DNA of 57,133 nucleotides from Priapulus caudatus. Its lineage: Eukaryota > Priapulida > Priapulimorpha > Priapulimorphida > Priapulidae. A program made the translations under genes and the position numbers. Shown here in pieces: positions 42,816 through 55,260 of this stretch. The stretch is from assembly GCF_000485595.1 (NCBI RefSeq), contig NW_014577075.1, forward strand, positions 37,021 to 94,153. Reading direction: 5' to 3'. Below the pieces are notes generated by a model. It saw only the letters and a program-made list of their open reading frames with translations, was not told the DNA's origin and did not search any database. The stretch's first letter is position 1, and each line of letters starts with the position of its first letter.

Positions 42816-43199
42816 GTCATTAGACCCATAACCTTGATATCAACGCCACGCTGCACAATACGTTCGTCCTGCAGGGCCATCGTACATACCATATACACAG
42901 GCTCACTATCTTCACTGTCTTCAACGCTACGTACGTACTCGTTACAGACACTAGGATCGTATCTTCTCCGCCCTACTACGTACGAACTTTCACTTATTAT
43001 ACAGTGTATGGCGATTGGCAAGGACTTAATGAGGAAGAACTGGTTTCGTGCACGTACTGCATGCCCTAGGCGAATAGTTTCTCTCCTCATATTTATGCGA
43101 GCGCACAAACTTGTCCTGAGATAATGCTGCGAGAATGGGCGGTTTTGGTATATGCATCCTGTGCTTTTATATCATAATATTATAGACAATATATATATA

Positions 43200-43467
43200 T
43201 TATACTATATACTATATATAGAGAGAGAGAGAAAAGGACGGAGCAGAGAAAATGAGAGAAGAGCAAAGAGGTAGGGCTGGGGCGAGAAGAGAAGAGAAGT
43301 GAGAGACGAGAGAGAGAGAAATACGAGAAGAGAGAGGAGAGATAGAGAGAGCAGAGATGAGAGAGATTAGAGAGAGAGAGAGAGAGAGTAGGAGAACGTG
43401 GAGAGAGAGAGATGAGGACTGAGCAGAGAGAATGAGAGAGCAGAGAGAGAGAGAGAGCAGAGCACTG

Positions 43468-43531
<64 letters not shown>

Positions 43532-44915
43532 GAGGAGAGACGCAGGACGAGAGAGCAGAGAGAGAGCACGAGGCATGAGAGAGAGAGAGAGAGAGGAGAG
43601 AGGTGGGGTTTGGTGATGATGGCATGGAACGATGGATGGATGGCATGGATGATGGGCATGGATGGAATGGTATGGAATGGAATGGATGGATGGATGGTGG
43701 ATGGCATGGATGGCATGGATGGATGGAGGATGGATGGTGGAATGGATGGATGGATGGATGATGGGATGAGTGAATGATGGATGGATGGTTATGGAGGTGG
43801 ATGGAGGATAGGATGGATGCGATGGATGGATGATGGGCATGGAATGTGTGATGGATGGATGAGAATGGATGGATGGCATGGTGGATGGATAGATGGAATG
43901 GTCATGGAGTTGGTATGGAGATGGAATGGAATGGCGATGACTGGAATGGATGGCATGAGATGGATGGATGGATGGATGATGGGCTATGGATGGATGCGAT
44001 GGATGGATGGATGATGGATGGATGGTATGGAGATGGATGGATGGATGGATAGATGGATAGATGGATGGAATGGATAGGAATGGCATGGCAATGGTATGGG
44101 ATGATGGGGATGGTATGGATGAATGGAATGGATGGTGGATGATGGATGATGGAATGGATGGCATGCGATGGAATGGATAATGGAATGGAATGGGATGATG
44201 CGATGGATGGATGGATTGGATGGCCATTAGATGGAATGGAATGGATGGCATGGCATGGATGGAATGGATGGATGGAATGGAATGGATGGATGTGGATCGA
44301 TGGGATGGATGAATGGATGAGATGATGGCTATGGAATGCTGGATGGATGAATGGATGATGGGAATGGACTTGATGGAATGATGGATGGACATGGAATGGA
44401 TGGTGCATGGATATGGATGGATGGTCATGGCCATGGATGGACGATGGCATGGAGAGATAGATTAGATAAGTAGATAGATAGCATAGGATAGATAGATAGA
44501 TAGATAGATAAGATAGATAGATAAATAGAATAGCATACGATAGATAGAGTAGATAGTAGATAAATCAGATAATAGATAGATAGCATAGATAGATAGATAG
44601 ATAAGACTAGTAATCAGATCGGATCCGACTCGATCGAGTCGATTCGCATCGATCGAATCGATCGTATGAGATGGATGGATGGATGGAGTGGATGGTACAT
44701 GGATGGATGGATGGATGGATGGATGATGCATGGATGGATAGATAGTAAATGATAGATAGATAGATAGATAGCATAGATAGATAGAATATGATAAGTAGCA
44801 TAGATAGATAGTATAGATAGGCTAGATAGAATTAGATAGATAGATAGAGTAGACTGATGATAGATAGAATAGATAGACTAGATTAATAGTAGATGTAGAT
44901 AGCTAATAGGAAACA
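43200..44915. repeat. Composite microsatellite: GA, then GGAT, then GATA
   Basis: (GA)n-rich to about 43610, (ATGG)n to about 44450, (GATA)n to about 44615, a GATCGAGTCGATTC spacer, short (ATGG)n to about 44740, then (GATA)n again to about 44900. About 1.7 kb in all. Long His/Pro/Ser and Ser/Leu reading frames here are artefacts of the repeat. Confidence 0.96.
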
Positions 44916-45420
44916 GCGAGAGAGAAGACGTAGAGAGTGAGGTGAGGATGGGCGAGACAGGGCGGGAGATAGGGCGGGAGGCATTAAGAGGGCGGCAGAG
45001 CGGCGCAGCAATAGCGAGAAGGTAGTGGGAATCGACAGAAGTGTGCAGAAGTGCGAGGCGAAGCTGGGCAGCAGTATGAGTCGTGTAAGGCACGAACGCA
45101 ATACGAAGAAGAGCTAAGTAAAAAGGTTGATGCTATCGGTGAGTAAACATACAGAAGCAGTACCGATAATACGTTTCTCCCGTTTTTTCTGTTCAATGAC
45201 CTCCTACGATGCAACACACTAATGCAGCGTGACCTGGCAAAATGGAATAGTGTGTAAAAACTCTGTCTTCCCGGATCACGGTGCATGCATGTAGTTAACA
45301 CACATAATAGTCTACAGGGCGGAACATTCTGTTATAAACGAGAAACATGTTAATTTATCCGCAAGGAGGTAAATACATCTAGCATTAATTTACTTTTAAA
45401 ATCGATTCAACTATCGCGAT

Positions 45421-46272
45421 ATATATTATACAAGAGCGATAATACCTGAGTGTACAAACGGAAAACACGGAACATGTGCTATTCACAGATCAGATTGATT
45501 TACTTTGCTGGAGTCTAGAATAATTTCATGGCTATTGCATTAGCCGAAATTCCTTGCTCTCTGACACAAAGACCAACCGCTTGTCAATACCGATATCTGC
45601 TGAGGGCTGAGATATCGGCTCCTAAACCTCCCCTCTCACATGCCAAACGCCGCCTCGTGATCGCACGTTCTGCACCATCCTACACGCGGGTAGACATTTT
45701 GGCTATCGGTTTCCTCACACTTGGCGAGCGCTGATAATGTGAATTATATGACCCCAATTTGGTACTCGTGTTACTACACTGAGCTAACTGAGGCTGCGTT
45801 GTTTTAAAAACTTGATGGACGCCGGCTCCATCAAGGACGGGCATTAAGCGTTGCTAGAGAAGATAATGGAAGATAAGGGCATAGGCGATGCCCCCGAATG
45901 TCACCGTATGATAACCGAAGCACGTCCCATTGATAAATTTCATAACCGGAAATAACCCGAACTTTCAGACTCAAACGCTTAGCGCGATGTAGGCATGGTG
46001 CAGAAGTGGAGTATACGAGGGGCGTTTGGCATTGGGAGTCGGAGGTTCTAAGGAGCCGAATCTTCCGCCTATAGAGGTATTCGTATTGATCAAGCGGTTG
46101 GTTTGTTTTTAGAGAGAGCAAAAGAATTGCTGCTTTATGCAAGTTACCATGAAATTATTCTAGACTCGCAGGCAAGTTAGCTAGAATAATGTAGTTCGTG
46201 AATAGCATATCTTTCCAGGTTTTTTCCGGGTTGCTGACAACTCTAGGTATTATCCGCTCTCTGATATATTAA
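45421..46272. repeat. Large imperfect palindrome / foldback element
   Basis: GAGTCTAGAATAATTTCATGG (45511-45531) has its exact reverse complement at 46147-46167. Similarity continues inward (CCAACCGCTTG, ATGCCAAACGCC, TTCTGCACCAT) for about 220 bp, and outward (GATAATACCT, TGCTATTCAC) to about 45430 and 46262. About 200 bp separate the arms. No open frame or transposase is present. It could be a foldback MITE or an inverted duplication. Confidence 0.75.
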
Positions 46273-46309
46273 TATAAACGTATATAATTATTTATATATT
46301 AGTATAGCA

Positions 46310-46340
46310 AGTCGAGAGAGAGAGAGCAGACAGGGGAGAG

Positions 46341-46377
<37 letters not shown>

Positions 46378-46392
46378 AGGAGAGAGAGAAAT
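46310..46392. repeat. (AG)n microsatellite
   Basis: AGAGAG tract interrupted by CAGACAGGGG, just right of the foldback element. The following region, 46400-48880, shows no recognised gene apart from the weak candidate exon at 47128-47161. Confidence 0.9.
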
Positions 46393-47127
46393 CCTTCAGA
46401 TTCTAAATTCTAAAAGCGTTGCATCGCAGATATTATACGTATAGAAATACACGAAACAACGAAGTTTGTTCGCTCAAGCTGTGCACGTGACAATCGACGC
46501 TAAGTGGGGGTCCAGTTCTATGATGAAAGAGGTAAATCGTATCTTTAAATCTTCGCGTTTATACATAAGGAAGCGTTATAGAGCATATCCGCATTATGAT
46601 GATTCCACTCAGACTCCGCCGTAGACTGTCCTGCACGATCTTCGCCACACAATGCTCGCACACGTGTAACGCAAATACAACAGCGGCTGTTCACATTCCT
46701 ATATACAGTTGTGTACACTACCGTAAACTGGAGCGAGTAATTCGTAAAATCGGCGTTACTTTCCCCCGTGCCGTGCTCGGAGTTGTTATTTCGGTTGTTC
46801 AAGTGTATACATATGTGCGTTCGTAGCGTGAAACACGCAAAACGCACGTAATTTCACGTTACGTAAGTCCGCGTGACACACATACCTTTTAAACCGCAAA
46901 TCAAGTCAAATTTTGACAAATTAGGTTTGTTTTAGATGCTAATTACATAATTACAGAATTAATTTGTATCACTGGATAGATTGTGTATGGATTATAAGGT
47001 TACATAAGTAACATGAAAGATTTCTACTAATTATAAAATTACAGTCAGTCTTTCTTATTATTCGTTAGTAATCATTATGACAGCCGAGGAAATTAATGGA
47101 TTATCACAAGATTAAAATAGTACGTAC

Positions 47128-47161
47128 CTTGTGGGCATTTAAATTGGAACATCTCAGCATC
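47128..47161 (-). other. Candidate 34-nt exon, possibly 5' exon of uif or of another gene
   Basis: Flanked by a good acceptor (TTTAAATATTTATTTTCAG) and a gtacgt donor on the minus strand. It reads DAEMFQFKCPQ in one frame, ending in phase 1. Nothing upstream or downstream of it joins to a recognisable protein, so it may be a non-coding leader exon of uif or a chance match. Confidence 0.25.
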
Positions 47162-48908
47162 CTGAAAATAAATATTTAAAAAAATCAGTGTTACTCGCGA
47201 TTATAGATCTACATCTACATCGCCCAGTGCTTACAATAGACGGGAAAATTTAAATTGAACATAATTGCGTAAATTATATCATCACAGTGACTGAGTCACG
47301 ATGACAACTAGGAGATTTATACTCATTTCACATGCGCTGCTTTTTGTCGTACATGTAAGCGTGGAATGGTGCGGGTCGTGATTGGATCAGTTATTCAGTA
47401 AACTAAGTTATCATATTCAGTAAACCAGGTTGACGAGGTGACGCGGGGAATAGGACGTGTGTAACCTTGCAGGAGCCGCACTATTCTGCCCCGTAACGGT
47501 ACGATAGTCGTGTCCGACCGGTTATATGATTCACAACGACAGGTAAAATCGTAGCTAAGCGGGAAAAGGGGTTATACACACACCTGCGCGCACTTACGTA
47601 CGCACGTACGCGTAGTTTTATCGCTTCGGTTGATAGTTACTGAAGTGATGCCTGTAACTCTTTCTCATTTTGCCGTTTGATTGGATAGTATAGTTATGTT
47701 CCTAACTGTACCTAGTTTTTGGCACACGAACGCGACGACAGATCTATTGAGATTCGAACATTCAGTCTGATTGTAATACGAACACGATTGGTGGTGCAAC
47801 TTTCCGTGTCTCGGCAGACTGACGGGATCTCTCGTTACGTCAGAGTCTGCGCGCACTTCAACGGCGTCTGGTGAGCGGAAATTCGGTTTACGCATACCAA
47901 CATCCCCATGCATCCACATTCCCTAAGCTGTCTCTTCGCGAGAAAACGTGTTATTGTGCGTGAAATGATGACGTCTGTGTATTGTATAATATAGCCACTG
48001 GCGTGGAAGTCTTGGATATTTGCCAACAAGTCGGCCTTGAATGAATCATGATCATGATTGTGCATCCCATAATGTATACGCGATGATGTGATATATATGC
48101 ATATAATGAGATATATATGAGATATATATGAGATATATGATATATATATATATATATGAGATATATATGAGATATATGCATATAATGCATATATGAGTAA
48201 TGGTAGGGAGAAAGTTGAAGGATGTTGAAGGGAGATGTATAGAGATGTATGCAGTGAATCTCCATGCACGCTGACTACTTTACGTCGCCAAAAGAAAGTC
48301 AACGGAAACGGAAACGGCCCGACGTGTCGAAACTGCGAGAATGTCCGATGAAATCACCACAAGGGGAAAACTAAACCTGTATAGATAGATGTTGTCTATG
48401 GGAATCAAATCTCTGATGCGGGTCTCATATCTAGCTACAAAATATGTAATACGACTTATCCGTGGGGTATTACATGAGCAAGTAAACCGTTCACGACGGT
48501 TATTTACTGCCGTTGCAGTGATATTAATATTTCTGTGAAGGTGGTGTAGCCAAGTCTTAGAACTTAAATACGTACGGTATCCAGGGAAATATATGCGACA
48601 CTAGTATTTCGTAAAACGCAAATTATAGATTGTATGTTCGGAGCCAATGAGTATTACGCTGGTCAATTGCTGCAGTGCACCAGAAGATATTCAAACTCTA
48701 CATATAAATACTTATAGATTAAATATTGTCGATTACGGTCACATGTTAGATACAATGGTGCAATTCAACACATGAAAAGGTAGGAACCCTGCCCTTGTGT
48801 TTGGTTGCATTGATGTGTCTAATAGTCATGTCTACGATACCCTAACGAGGTACAGTTCTAGAGAAACTTATAATATTTATGTCTAAGCATGAATACGCCC
48901 GTCCATAT

Positions 48909-49175
48909 GTACTGTAAGCGGGCAAATCCCACAGTGAGCCAGGGAAAGTGATGGCGATGCGGGAAAGCAATCGGTGTCAGGGGAATGTCATAAGAGGCTG
49001 CGAGCGGACTCCAGATCAAAGAGAGCCGTAACTCTAGATGGCGCAGTCGAGCTGGAAGGCCGGTCATGAATCCCCGACTCCTTGCGGATTGTGACAGGCG
49101 GCGGCCGCACACGTGCTGACCTATAGATGACGGTGCTGACCAATAGATGACTGTGGTGACAACATGGTCAGAATC
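48909..49175. repeat. Dispersed repeat copy 1 (direct repeat with 51400-51690)
   Basis: Contains GTGAGCCAGGGAA, GCGGGAAAGCAATCGG, ATAAGAGGCTGCGAG-CGGACTCCAGATCAAAGAG, GGAAGGCCGGTCAT and CCTTGCGGATTGTGACAG, all repeated in order at 51400-51690. It has no open frame of note. It may be a long terminal repeat of a non-autonomous element or an unrelated dispersed family. Confidence 0.7.
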
Positions 49176-49352
49176 GACCATGGAGTCACGCCAAGTGCGC
49201 ACCGCGCATCCCGCCACCATATTAGGTAGCGGGAGATAGCAGTAGGAATCTGCACTTTGTCGTGTTCGGGAGGGCCGGTTGATCAGAATTGGGAGCTAAA
49301 GAAGATCTGTGACGTAAGGGAAGAAACGCGATCGCGGGACTGGGGCGCGGCG

Positions 49353-49360
49353 TATATAAG
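49353..49360 (+). promoter_or_regulatory. TATA-box-like TATATAAG with possible first exon downstream
   Basis: TATATAAG sits in a GC-rich setting, with ACCAATAG (CCAAT-like) near 49137. About 30 bases downstream is GGGGCTCTTAGTTC, a plausible start. A GCGG|gtgagt donor lies at 49782/49783. The transcribed stretch would be purine- and GAAGAA-rich with little coding potential. It may be the promoter of the repeat copy just to its left. Confidence 0.3.
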
Positions 49361-49499
49361 GGGGAAGCCATCGCTCCTCGGGGCTCTTAGTTCGAGGCGC
49401 CCGCTGAGAAAGTCGAGCTTGAGTATTCCTTTGAAAAACAACGCAAAAAGGAGAGGAGGAAGAAGACGAATCTATCGTGTATGATGCACGCGCCGAAAA

Positions 49500-49650
49500 C
49501 TAAGTAAGGACAACGCAAGAGGGGGAAGAAGATGGCGAAGAAGAAGAAGAAGAGGAGGAGGAACACGAAGAGAAGAAGAAGCGAGAAGAAGAAGAGCAGA
49601 GAAGAAAATAAGAGATGAAGAGAAGAGAAGAGAAGAAGAGAAGAAGATTG
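49500..49650. repeat. GAAGAA purine-rich tract
   Basis: About 150 bp of AAGAAG, AGGAGG and GAGAAG repeats, a Lys/Arg/Glu-rich frame on the plus strand and Ser/Phe/Leu on the minus. No recognised gene lies in 49790-51390. Confidence 0.9.
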
Positions 49651-51399
49651 TGACATTCGTTATGCAGATTTTCGCCAGCTACACGCAAGGAATGACAGAA
49701 AGCAGCTGATGCTGGACAGCGGCAATATAGGCAGTAATCCGCTGAAAAGACCACAAACGATCAAGAAGAAAGTTCGAGGCGGGTGAGTAAAACAAATTCT
49801 TGTGTCGGCATAAATAGATTAGTAGATGCGTATTAAACTAGCTTTGAAAGGTACGAGCGTATTACTTAGCGAGATATTCAAGCACTTTTCTCCACCTATA
49901 ACTACCGCCACTCCCCACCACCTATATATACCACCCACCCTTCACCACCCTCTACATCCTATTATTTTATTACGTTAGCCATGACTGATTTACCTATAGA
50001 GACGATGGCAACGATAGGCCCGGGACCCGCCCGGAACCCGCGTTAAGAGTATGTGAGGTAAATGGAGCACAGGTAGATTACAGGCGTTAGCGGAACTACG
50101 AGATTACCTGAGAGGGTAATCGTTCTGTTTAGGTGTCACGGTATAAGTATGACTCGGAGGATAGCACAGAGGAAATGTACCCCTAGAGCCAAAACATACA
50201 CAACCACCTTACCTTCCTGATCCATTATTCCTATTGTATACCAAAAAGTGCATATTATACAGTCTCGAAGCTCACACCCTGCGAGGTACGCAAGCATTTT
50301 GCCGATATACGATTTGTTTCAACAGCCTGCACGGGATGTGTTATTATTCCTCGTGTATTGTAGTATTATTTGGTGTAATCTTTGCGTGAAACGTTATGTA
50401 GAAATTTGTCATCGTTTTTTTGTCGTAACGGTACGTTTACACTATATTGTCGGACTGCTAAACACATTCTTCAATTAGAGTTTGATATAGGCCTTAAACA
50501 TCTAATCGAAAATATGAAATCAGTTTTGCGTTTTTTTTGTTGGCTGTATGATGTGTGGAATGACAAAGGTTGTCAGGTCCAGCATCGGTGCTCTTAACTG
50601 ACGATTATGAAGCGGAGCAAGCGGAGCCTCGAGCGTATGTTAAAAGTGGTTTCCGGTATACGTATTCCGGCTAATAACGTATTCGGTAATTACGTATTCG
50701 GTAATACCGTATACCGTAATGCGTGTCGGTACGCCGCAATAATTGTTGGTATTGTAGGCTATTGTAGGTTTTATAGGAACGACACACGTAACGTTTACAG
50801 GCATAAAAAGAAGCAAGGATTGAGAGTAATTTCGGCAGCGATATCAAAAATGTTTTACTGGCTAAATGGTGTTGAAGTTCTGACTCGTATGGTGATCGAA
50901 CTTTATCGTTCACTTGTTTTGCTAGAGTAATAATAAGTGGCGAGGTTGAAATCGAAAGCTAAATTGAGGAGAATAGAATAAATAAATTAAATGTTGTTCG
51001 TACCGGTAACGATCGACTAACGAAATGTTTTTGTAGCAGCGTACCTATACGGGAATATAGGAGAATTCTCCTGTTGTGAAGAGCTTCCAGATACGCTAAC
51101 CACGATATTTTACATGACTTTGTCCTGGCGGCGGGATATTTATTTGCAAGTAAGGCGCGTTAATATTATCGTTCGGTTTTTAGGGCAGCCAACCTATACG
51201 ATGATAGTAGCAACGGCCTTTTTTTCGAGACTGCCAGTCGATTTTCGTTCATTATATAGGTGGAGTTGCGCTTGTTCGACTAGCAGTCACCAATCGATGT
51301 CCTCCCAGGGCCGGCGAAAATCTTTCTTTTCTATTGACAGCAGCCAGGGGGTTGGCGCAACGTGAAGCGATGGGTGCATCGTTCTCGGTAGGAGGGAGG

Positions 51400-51690
51400 G
51401 GAATTGTAAGCAGGGCAAAGTCCCATCAGTGAGCCAGGGAAGAGTGGATGAGCGATGGCGGGAAAGCAATCGGGTGTCAGCCATCGTCATAAGAGGCTGC
51501 GAGGCGGACTCCAGATCAAAGAGAGGCCACCAGCAGTACCACTTGTAAACTCCACTCTAGACTGGCGCGTCGAGGCTGGAAGGCCGGTCATCGAATCCCC
51601 ACTCCTTGCGGATTGTGACAGGGCGGCCCAGGCGGCGGCCGCAGAGATGTTGAGCAGATGATCTAATGACACCATGGCCCAGAATCGGAC
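51400..51690. repeat. Dispersed repeat copy 2
   Basis: Same order of blocks as 48909-49175, with single-base gains and a longer centre. Downstream are AATAAA (near 51755) and two small hairpins (CACCTTAGTTTAGGTG; GGCCGTTGTGGCC), features often found at the 3' end of a transcribed element. About 2.5 kb separates the two copies. Confidence 0.7.
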
Positions 51691-52382
51691 GTAGTCGAGT
51701 CCGAGCAAAGGGGAAATACGCACGCCGAGCCTCTTACTTGGCGGGTGAGGTGTAATAAACGGCGGCAGTCCTTGCGGAGGCTACACCAAGCACCTTAGTT
51801 TAGGTGTGGGACCAGGCCGTTGTGGCCAAAAAGGGAGCTAACACGAAAGCGTGGACGTTTAGGAAGAGGAACGCCGTAGCAAATAGGTGAGCAGCAGCCT
51901 CTCCTCCGTGGCTCTTGTGTACAAGAACACCCGCGGGAAAAAGGTGTAAGTGCTGCGTGATACTGGTTACTATGGCATTATACACGCCTCTTTCTAAATC
52001 GGTAGCACACTGATGAACGTTATGTATCGTATTAGAGATTTAGTAAAACCCTAGATGATATAGTTTACTTCTTGTCTTGTCTTATCTCTCTAGTCTATTA
52101 CAGACCTTCCACGTCGGTAGTGCAAACTACACGCCTACAGTAGCGATTAAATTCATGAGCAACTCAATGCCTACGGTACACAACTATAGGCTCTTACTTG
52201 TTTTAAAACCCTGAAGTAGGTAGGTTTTCGACACATACAGTAAACCAGTGCGCGCGCGGGCCACCACTATGTAATGTGGAAGGGAATGATGTGTCCCAAA
52301 ATTCAAGGACGTTCAATGATCGATTGATTGTCAATTGAACATGTCAATTTAATCAGTTCACACGTTCCAATCACGTTACGTT

Positions 52383-53860
52383 CACGCACCGTAACAGTAC
52401 GGCACCCTCGCACTCCAGGTATCACGCACGTAGCACGCCAGGTACAGCGCAAACGTACCACGCGAGTACACGCAGGTACACGGCACGTACGCGAGCTGAT
52501 ACACGCCACGGTACACGCGGGTACAGCACGTAACACGCGGGACACGAGGAACTACACGCCCCAGTACACGCGGGTACACGCACGTAGCACGCAAGGTCAC
52601 ACCACGTAACACGCAGATACAGCGCAGTACACGCGGGATACATCGCATGTACAGCGCAGATACCACGCACGTATCATGCACGCGGTAAGCACGCACGTAC
52701 ACGCGGGTACACGCACGGGTACACGCGGGGTACACGCACGTAACACGCCAATGATACACCGCGGTACACGCGGGTACAGCGCAAACGTACACGCGGGTAC
52801 AACGGGCAACGTACACGCAGGTAACACGCACGTACAAGCCGCGGGTACACGCACGTACACGAGCACGATCACATGCAGATTAACGCACGGTACACCGCGG
52901 TACACGGCACGTACACACAGATACACGCCGTAGCACGCACGAACAGCCGCAAGATCACACTGCAGATACACGCACGTACACGCGGGTACACGCACGTACA
53001 CACAGATACAACCGCACCGTAGCATCGCGTACACGCAACGTACACGCAGGTACAGGAGGCGGCACGTACACGAGGTAGCACCGCACGTAACACAGCAGGT
53101 ACACCCGCACGTACACGTCAGGTACACGCACGTACACGCTACGTACACGCGGTACACCGCACGTACACACAGATACACGCACGTACAACGCGGCGACAGC
53201 GCACGTCACACGCAGGTAACACCGCACGTAACACGCAGCTGTGCCGCGGGTACAACGCACGTACATCCGCGGCGTTAACGGAGATACGCCACATACACGC
53301 GGGTAAACGCACGTACACGCAGGTACACGCACGTACACGCTGGAACACGCACGTACACGCGGTACACGCACGTACACGCGGGTAACACGCACGTACACCG
53401 CGCACGCGGTACACCACGTGCACGCACAGTGCACGCGGGTACACGTACGTACACGCAGGTACACGCACGTAGCCAGGCGGGTACACGCGACGTACACGCA
53501 GTAACACGCAAGCAGTACAGCCGCGGGGTATCAGCGCACGTACACGCGGGTGCAGCGCACGGTACACGCGGGCGAACGCACTCACACGCGGGTAAAACGC
53601 AACTTACACGCAGGTAACACGCACAGTACGCGCAGATACACGCACGTACACGCGGGTACACGGAGATAAAAGCGCACGGTAAACACGCGGGTAGCACGCA
53701 CGTACACGCACGCTACACGCCGGCGTACACGCACGTACACGCAAGATACAGCGCAGCGTAACACGCACGTACCACGCCACGTACACCCACGTGCAACGCG
53801 GGTACACGCACGTAATACGCGAGAACACGCAGCGTAACACAGCGGTAAACGCCACTTAGT
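52383..53860. repeat. ACGTACACGC-GGGTACACGC satellite array
   Basis: About 1.5 kb built from a 10-base motif ACGTACACGC alternating with GGGTACACGC or AGATACACGC, giving a 20-base higher unit. Single-base indels are frequent. The array produces long Cys/Val/Tyr-rich frames on the minus strand that are not genes. Confidence 0.96.
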
Positions 53861-54778
53861 CTGGGAAACGCCGGCTCCGTTGCGTTTCTAGCAACGTGCG
53901 TGCTACCGCGCCTTCCGTCGATGCTTCTGTGGGCATGTGCAGTAGTATGCGTTTGATTTGGCGATAGACGAGTCTCGGCAATTGCTCGATAGACGAGCCT
54001 CGGCAATTGCTCATTCCATGCTTCAATACGCCTATTCAGTAAAATATTATTCCAATATTCGATTTTGATTTGTCAATTCGTCAATTCGTCCAATCGTCAA
54101 TTCGGGATTCAATTGGCAATTCGTTATTTAATTGTCAATTGAACGTTTGAAATGATTAAAGGGAAGTAGCCTCTAGGAATTTTACTGCATAGCAACTGTC
54201 ACTTAACTGTATAAATCAGTCGTCTATACCCACATGTATTTGTCACCAGATACTTAATTAAATATATTTACACATCACAGCTACGAAAATTTTGAACTGC
54301 GCCATACACCCGCGCACCGTGCCTGCACCCTGAAAAAGTTGCGTATTTTGCATTTTTATTTTGCAGGTAAAACGTGATCCGAGGGCTAATCACAAAAGTG
54401 CAGATTATATTATACCTAAATGCTATTTAAACACGAACGATATCATTTTAGGGCAGAAGTTTATCCATATTATAAACTGAAACTATATGTGCGTTATAAG
54501 ATATTCATCTTTGCTATTTAAAATGAATAAATAAGAAAACCCTCGGTCTGCGCCCTTGGCTGGTAAAGTGATTTTGCGCAACTTCTCAGATCGTGCGACT
54601 TTGAGTGGCGCCACGTCGTTGTATATCAACTGTAGTCGTTAGTTTTAAAACATTTTTTAAAAATATTTCTACCAATGTGATTGAACATGAAACTTGTTTT
54701 ATGTAGCCGAATTATAAACCGCTAAATTAAGCTGAAATAACGGCCTAGAACCTAGAGGGCTACTGTTCCTTTAAAAAC

Positions 54779-54960
54779 GACTGTTCAATTGACACAATCA
54801 ATCGATCATTGAAGCGTTTGAATTGTTAATATGACTGTTCAATTGAACACAATCAATGATCAATTGAACCGTTTGAAGATTAAATTGACTGTTTTCAATT
54901 GAACAATCAACCGATACAAATTGAACGTTTGAATTTTGACACATATCCCTCCCATAATTT
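54779..54960. repeat. AATTGAAC tandem repeat, inverted relative to 52278-52370
   Basis: Three to four units of roughly 52 bp: GACTGTTCAATTGAACACAATCAATCGATCAATTGAACGTTTGAA. The sequence at 52278-52370 left of the satellite is its reverse complement, including the TTGAATTTTGRGACACAT end. Related scraps lie at 54060-54160. The satellite and its spacer are thus bracketed by inverted repeats. Confidence 0.7.
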
Positions 54961-55099
54961 AATGAACACTGAGCTTGGAATCCGCCTAACGCGGGCTTAG
55001 TGACTGTGGAATGCATGGTGTTACAGTAGTGTTTATGTGTAAGGTGTTAAATATGGAGAGTTTAGTTGTGTGCACATGTTTGTCTTTTTATGGTTGTAA

Positions 55100-55260
55100 T
55101 CAGCAGACTTGGAACGTCCATATAAAAAAAAATGTAATATAAACACGAAATGTAACCAAAAGTCTTAATGTTTCTCTACATCTACTTTCCGCCTATAATG
55201 CACCTGATATATATGCCAGTCAACAATCTCCTATCTGGAACACTGCAAATAGCACCGCAC
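55100..55260. mobile_element. Partial relative of the MITE at 37022-37376
   Basis: Shares GGAACGTC, AATATAAACACGAAATGTA, CCAAAGTCTTAATGTTTCTCTAC and CACCTATAAT-type blocks with the left arm of the 37-kb element. No matching right arm was found, so it is a one-ended or older copy. Nothing else is recognised between 55270 and 56500. Confidence 0.65.

Noticed and set aside
43367-44450. Long minus-strand open frames (up to 355 codons) of His, Pro, Ser and Ile
   Set aside because: They are the translation of the (ATGG)n microsatellite; overlapping frames are equally open, as expected for a repeat, not a gene.
49021-49095. Possible tRNA-like A-box and B-box in the dispersed repeat (GGCGCAGTCGAG, GGTCATGAATCCC)
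   Set aside because: Spacing between the boxes is too short for a tRNA and no acceptor stem can be folded; not called a tRNA or tRNA-derived SINE.
50607-50930. 107-codon plus-strand frame
   Set aside because: Contains internal GTATTCGGTAATTAC repetition, no recognised domain, no convincing splice or promoter context.
52382-53860. Cys/Val/Tyr-rich open frames up to 193 codons on the minus strand
   Set aside because: Product of the ACGTACACGC satellite; no splice pattern or domain.
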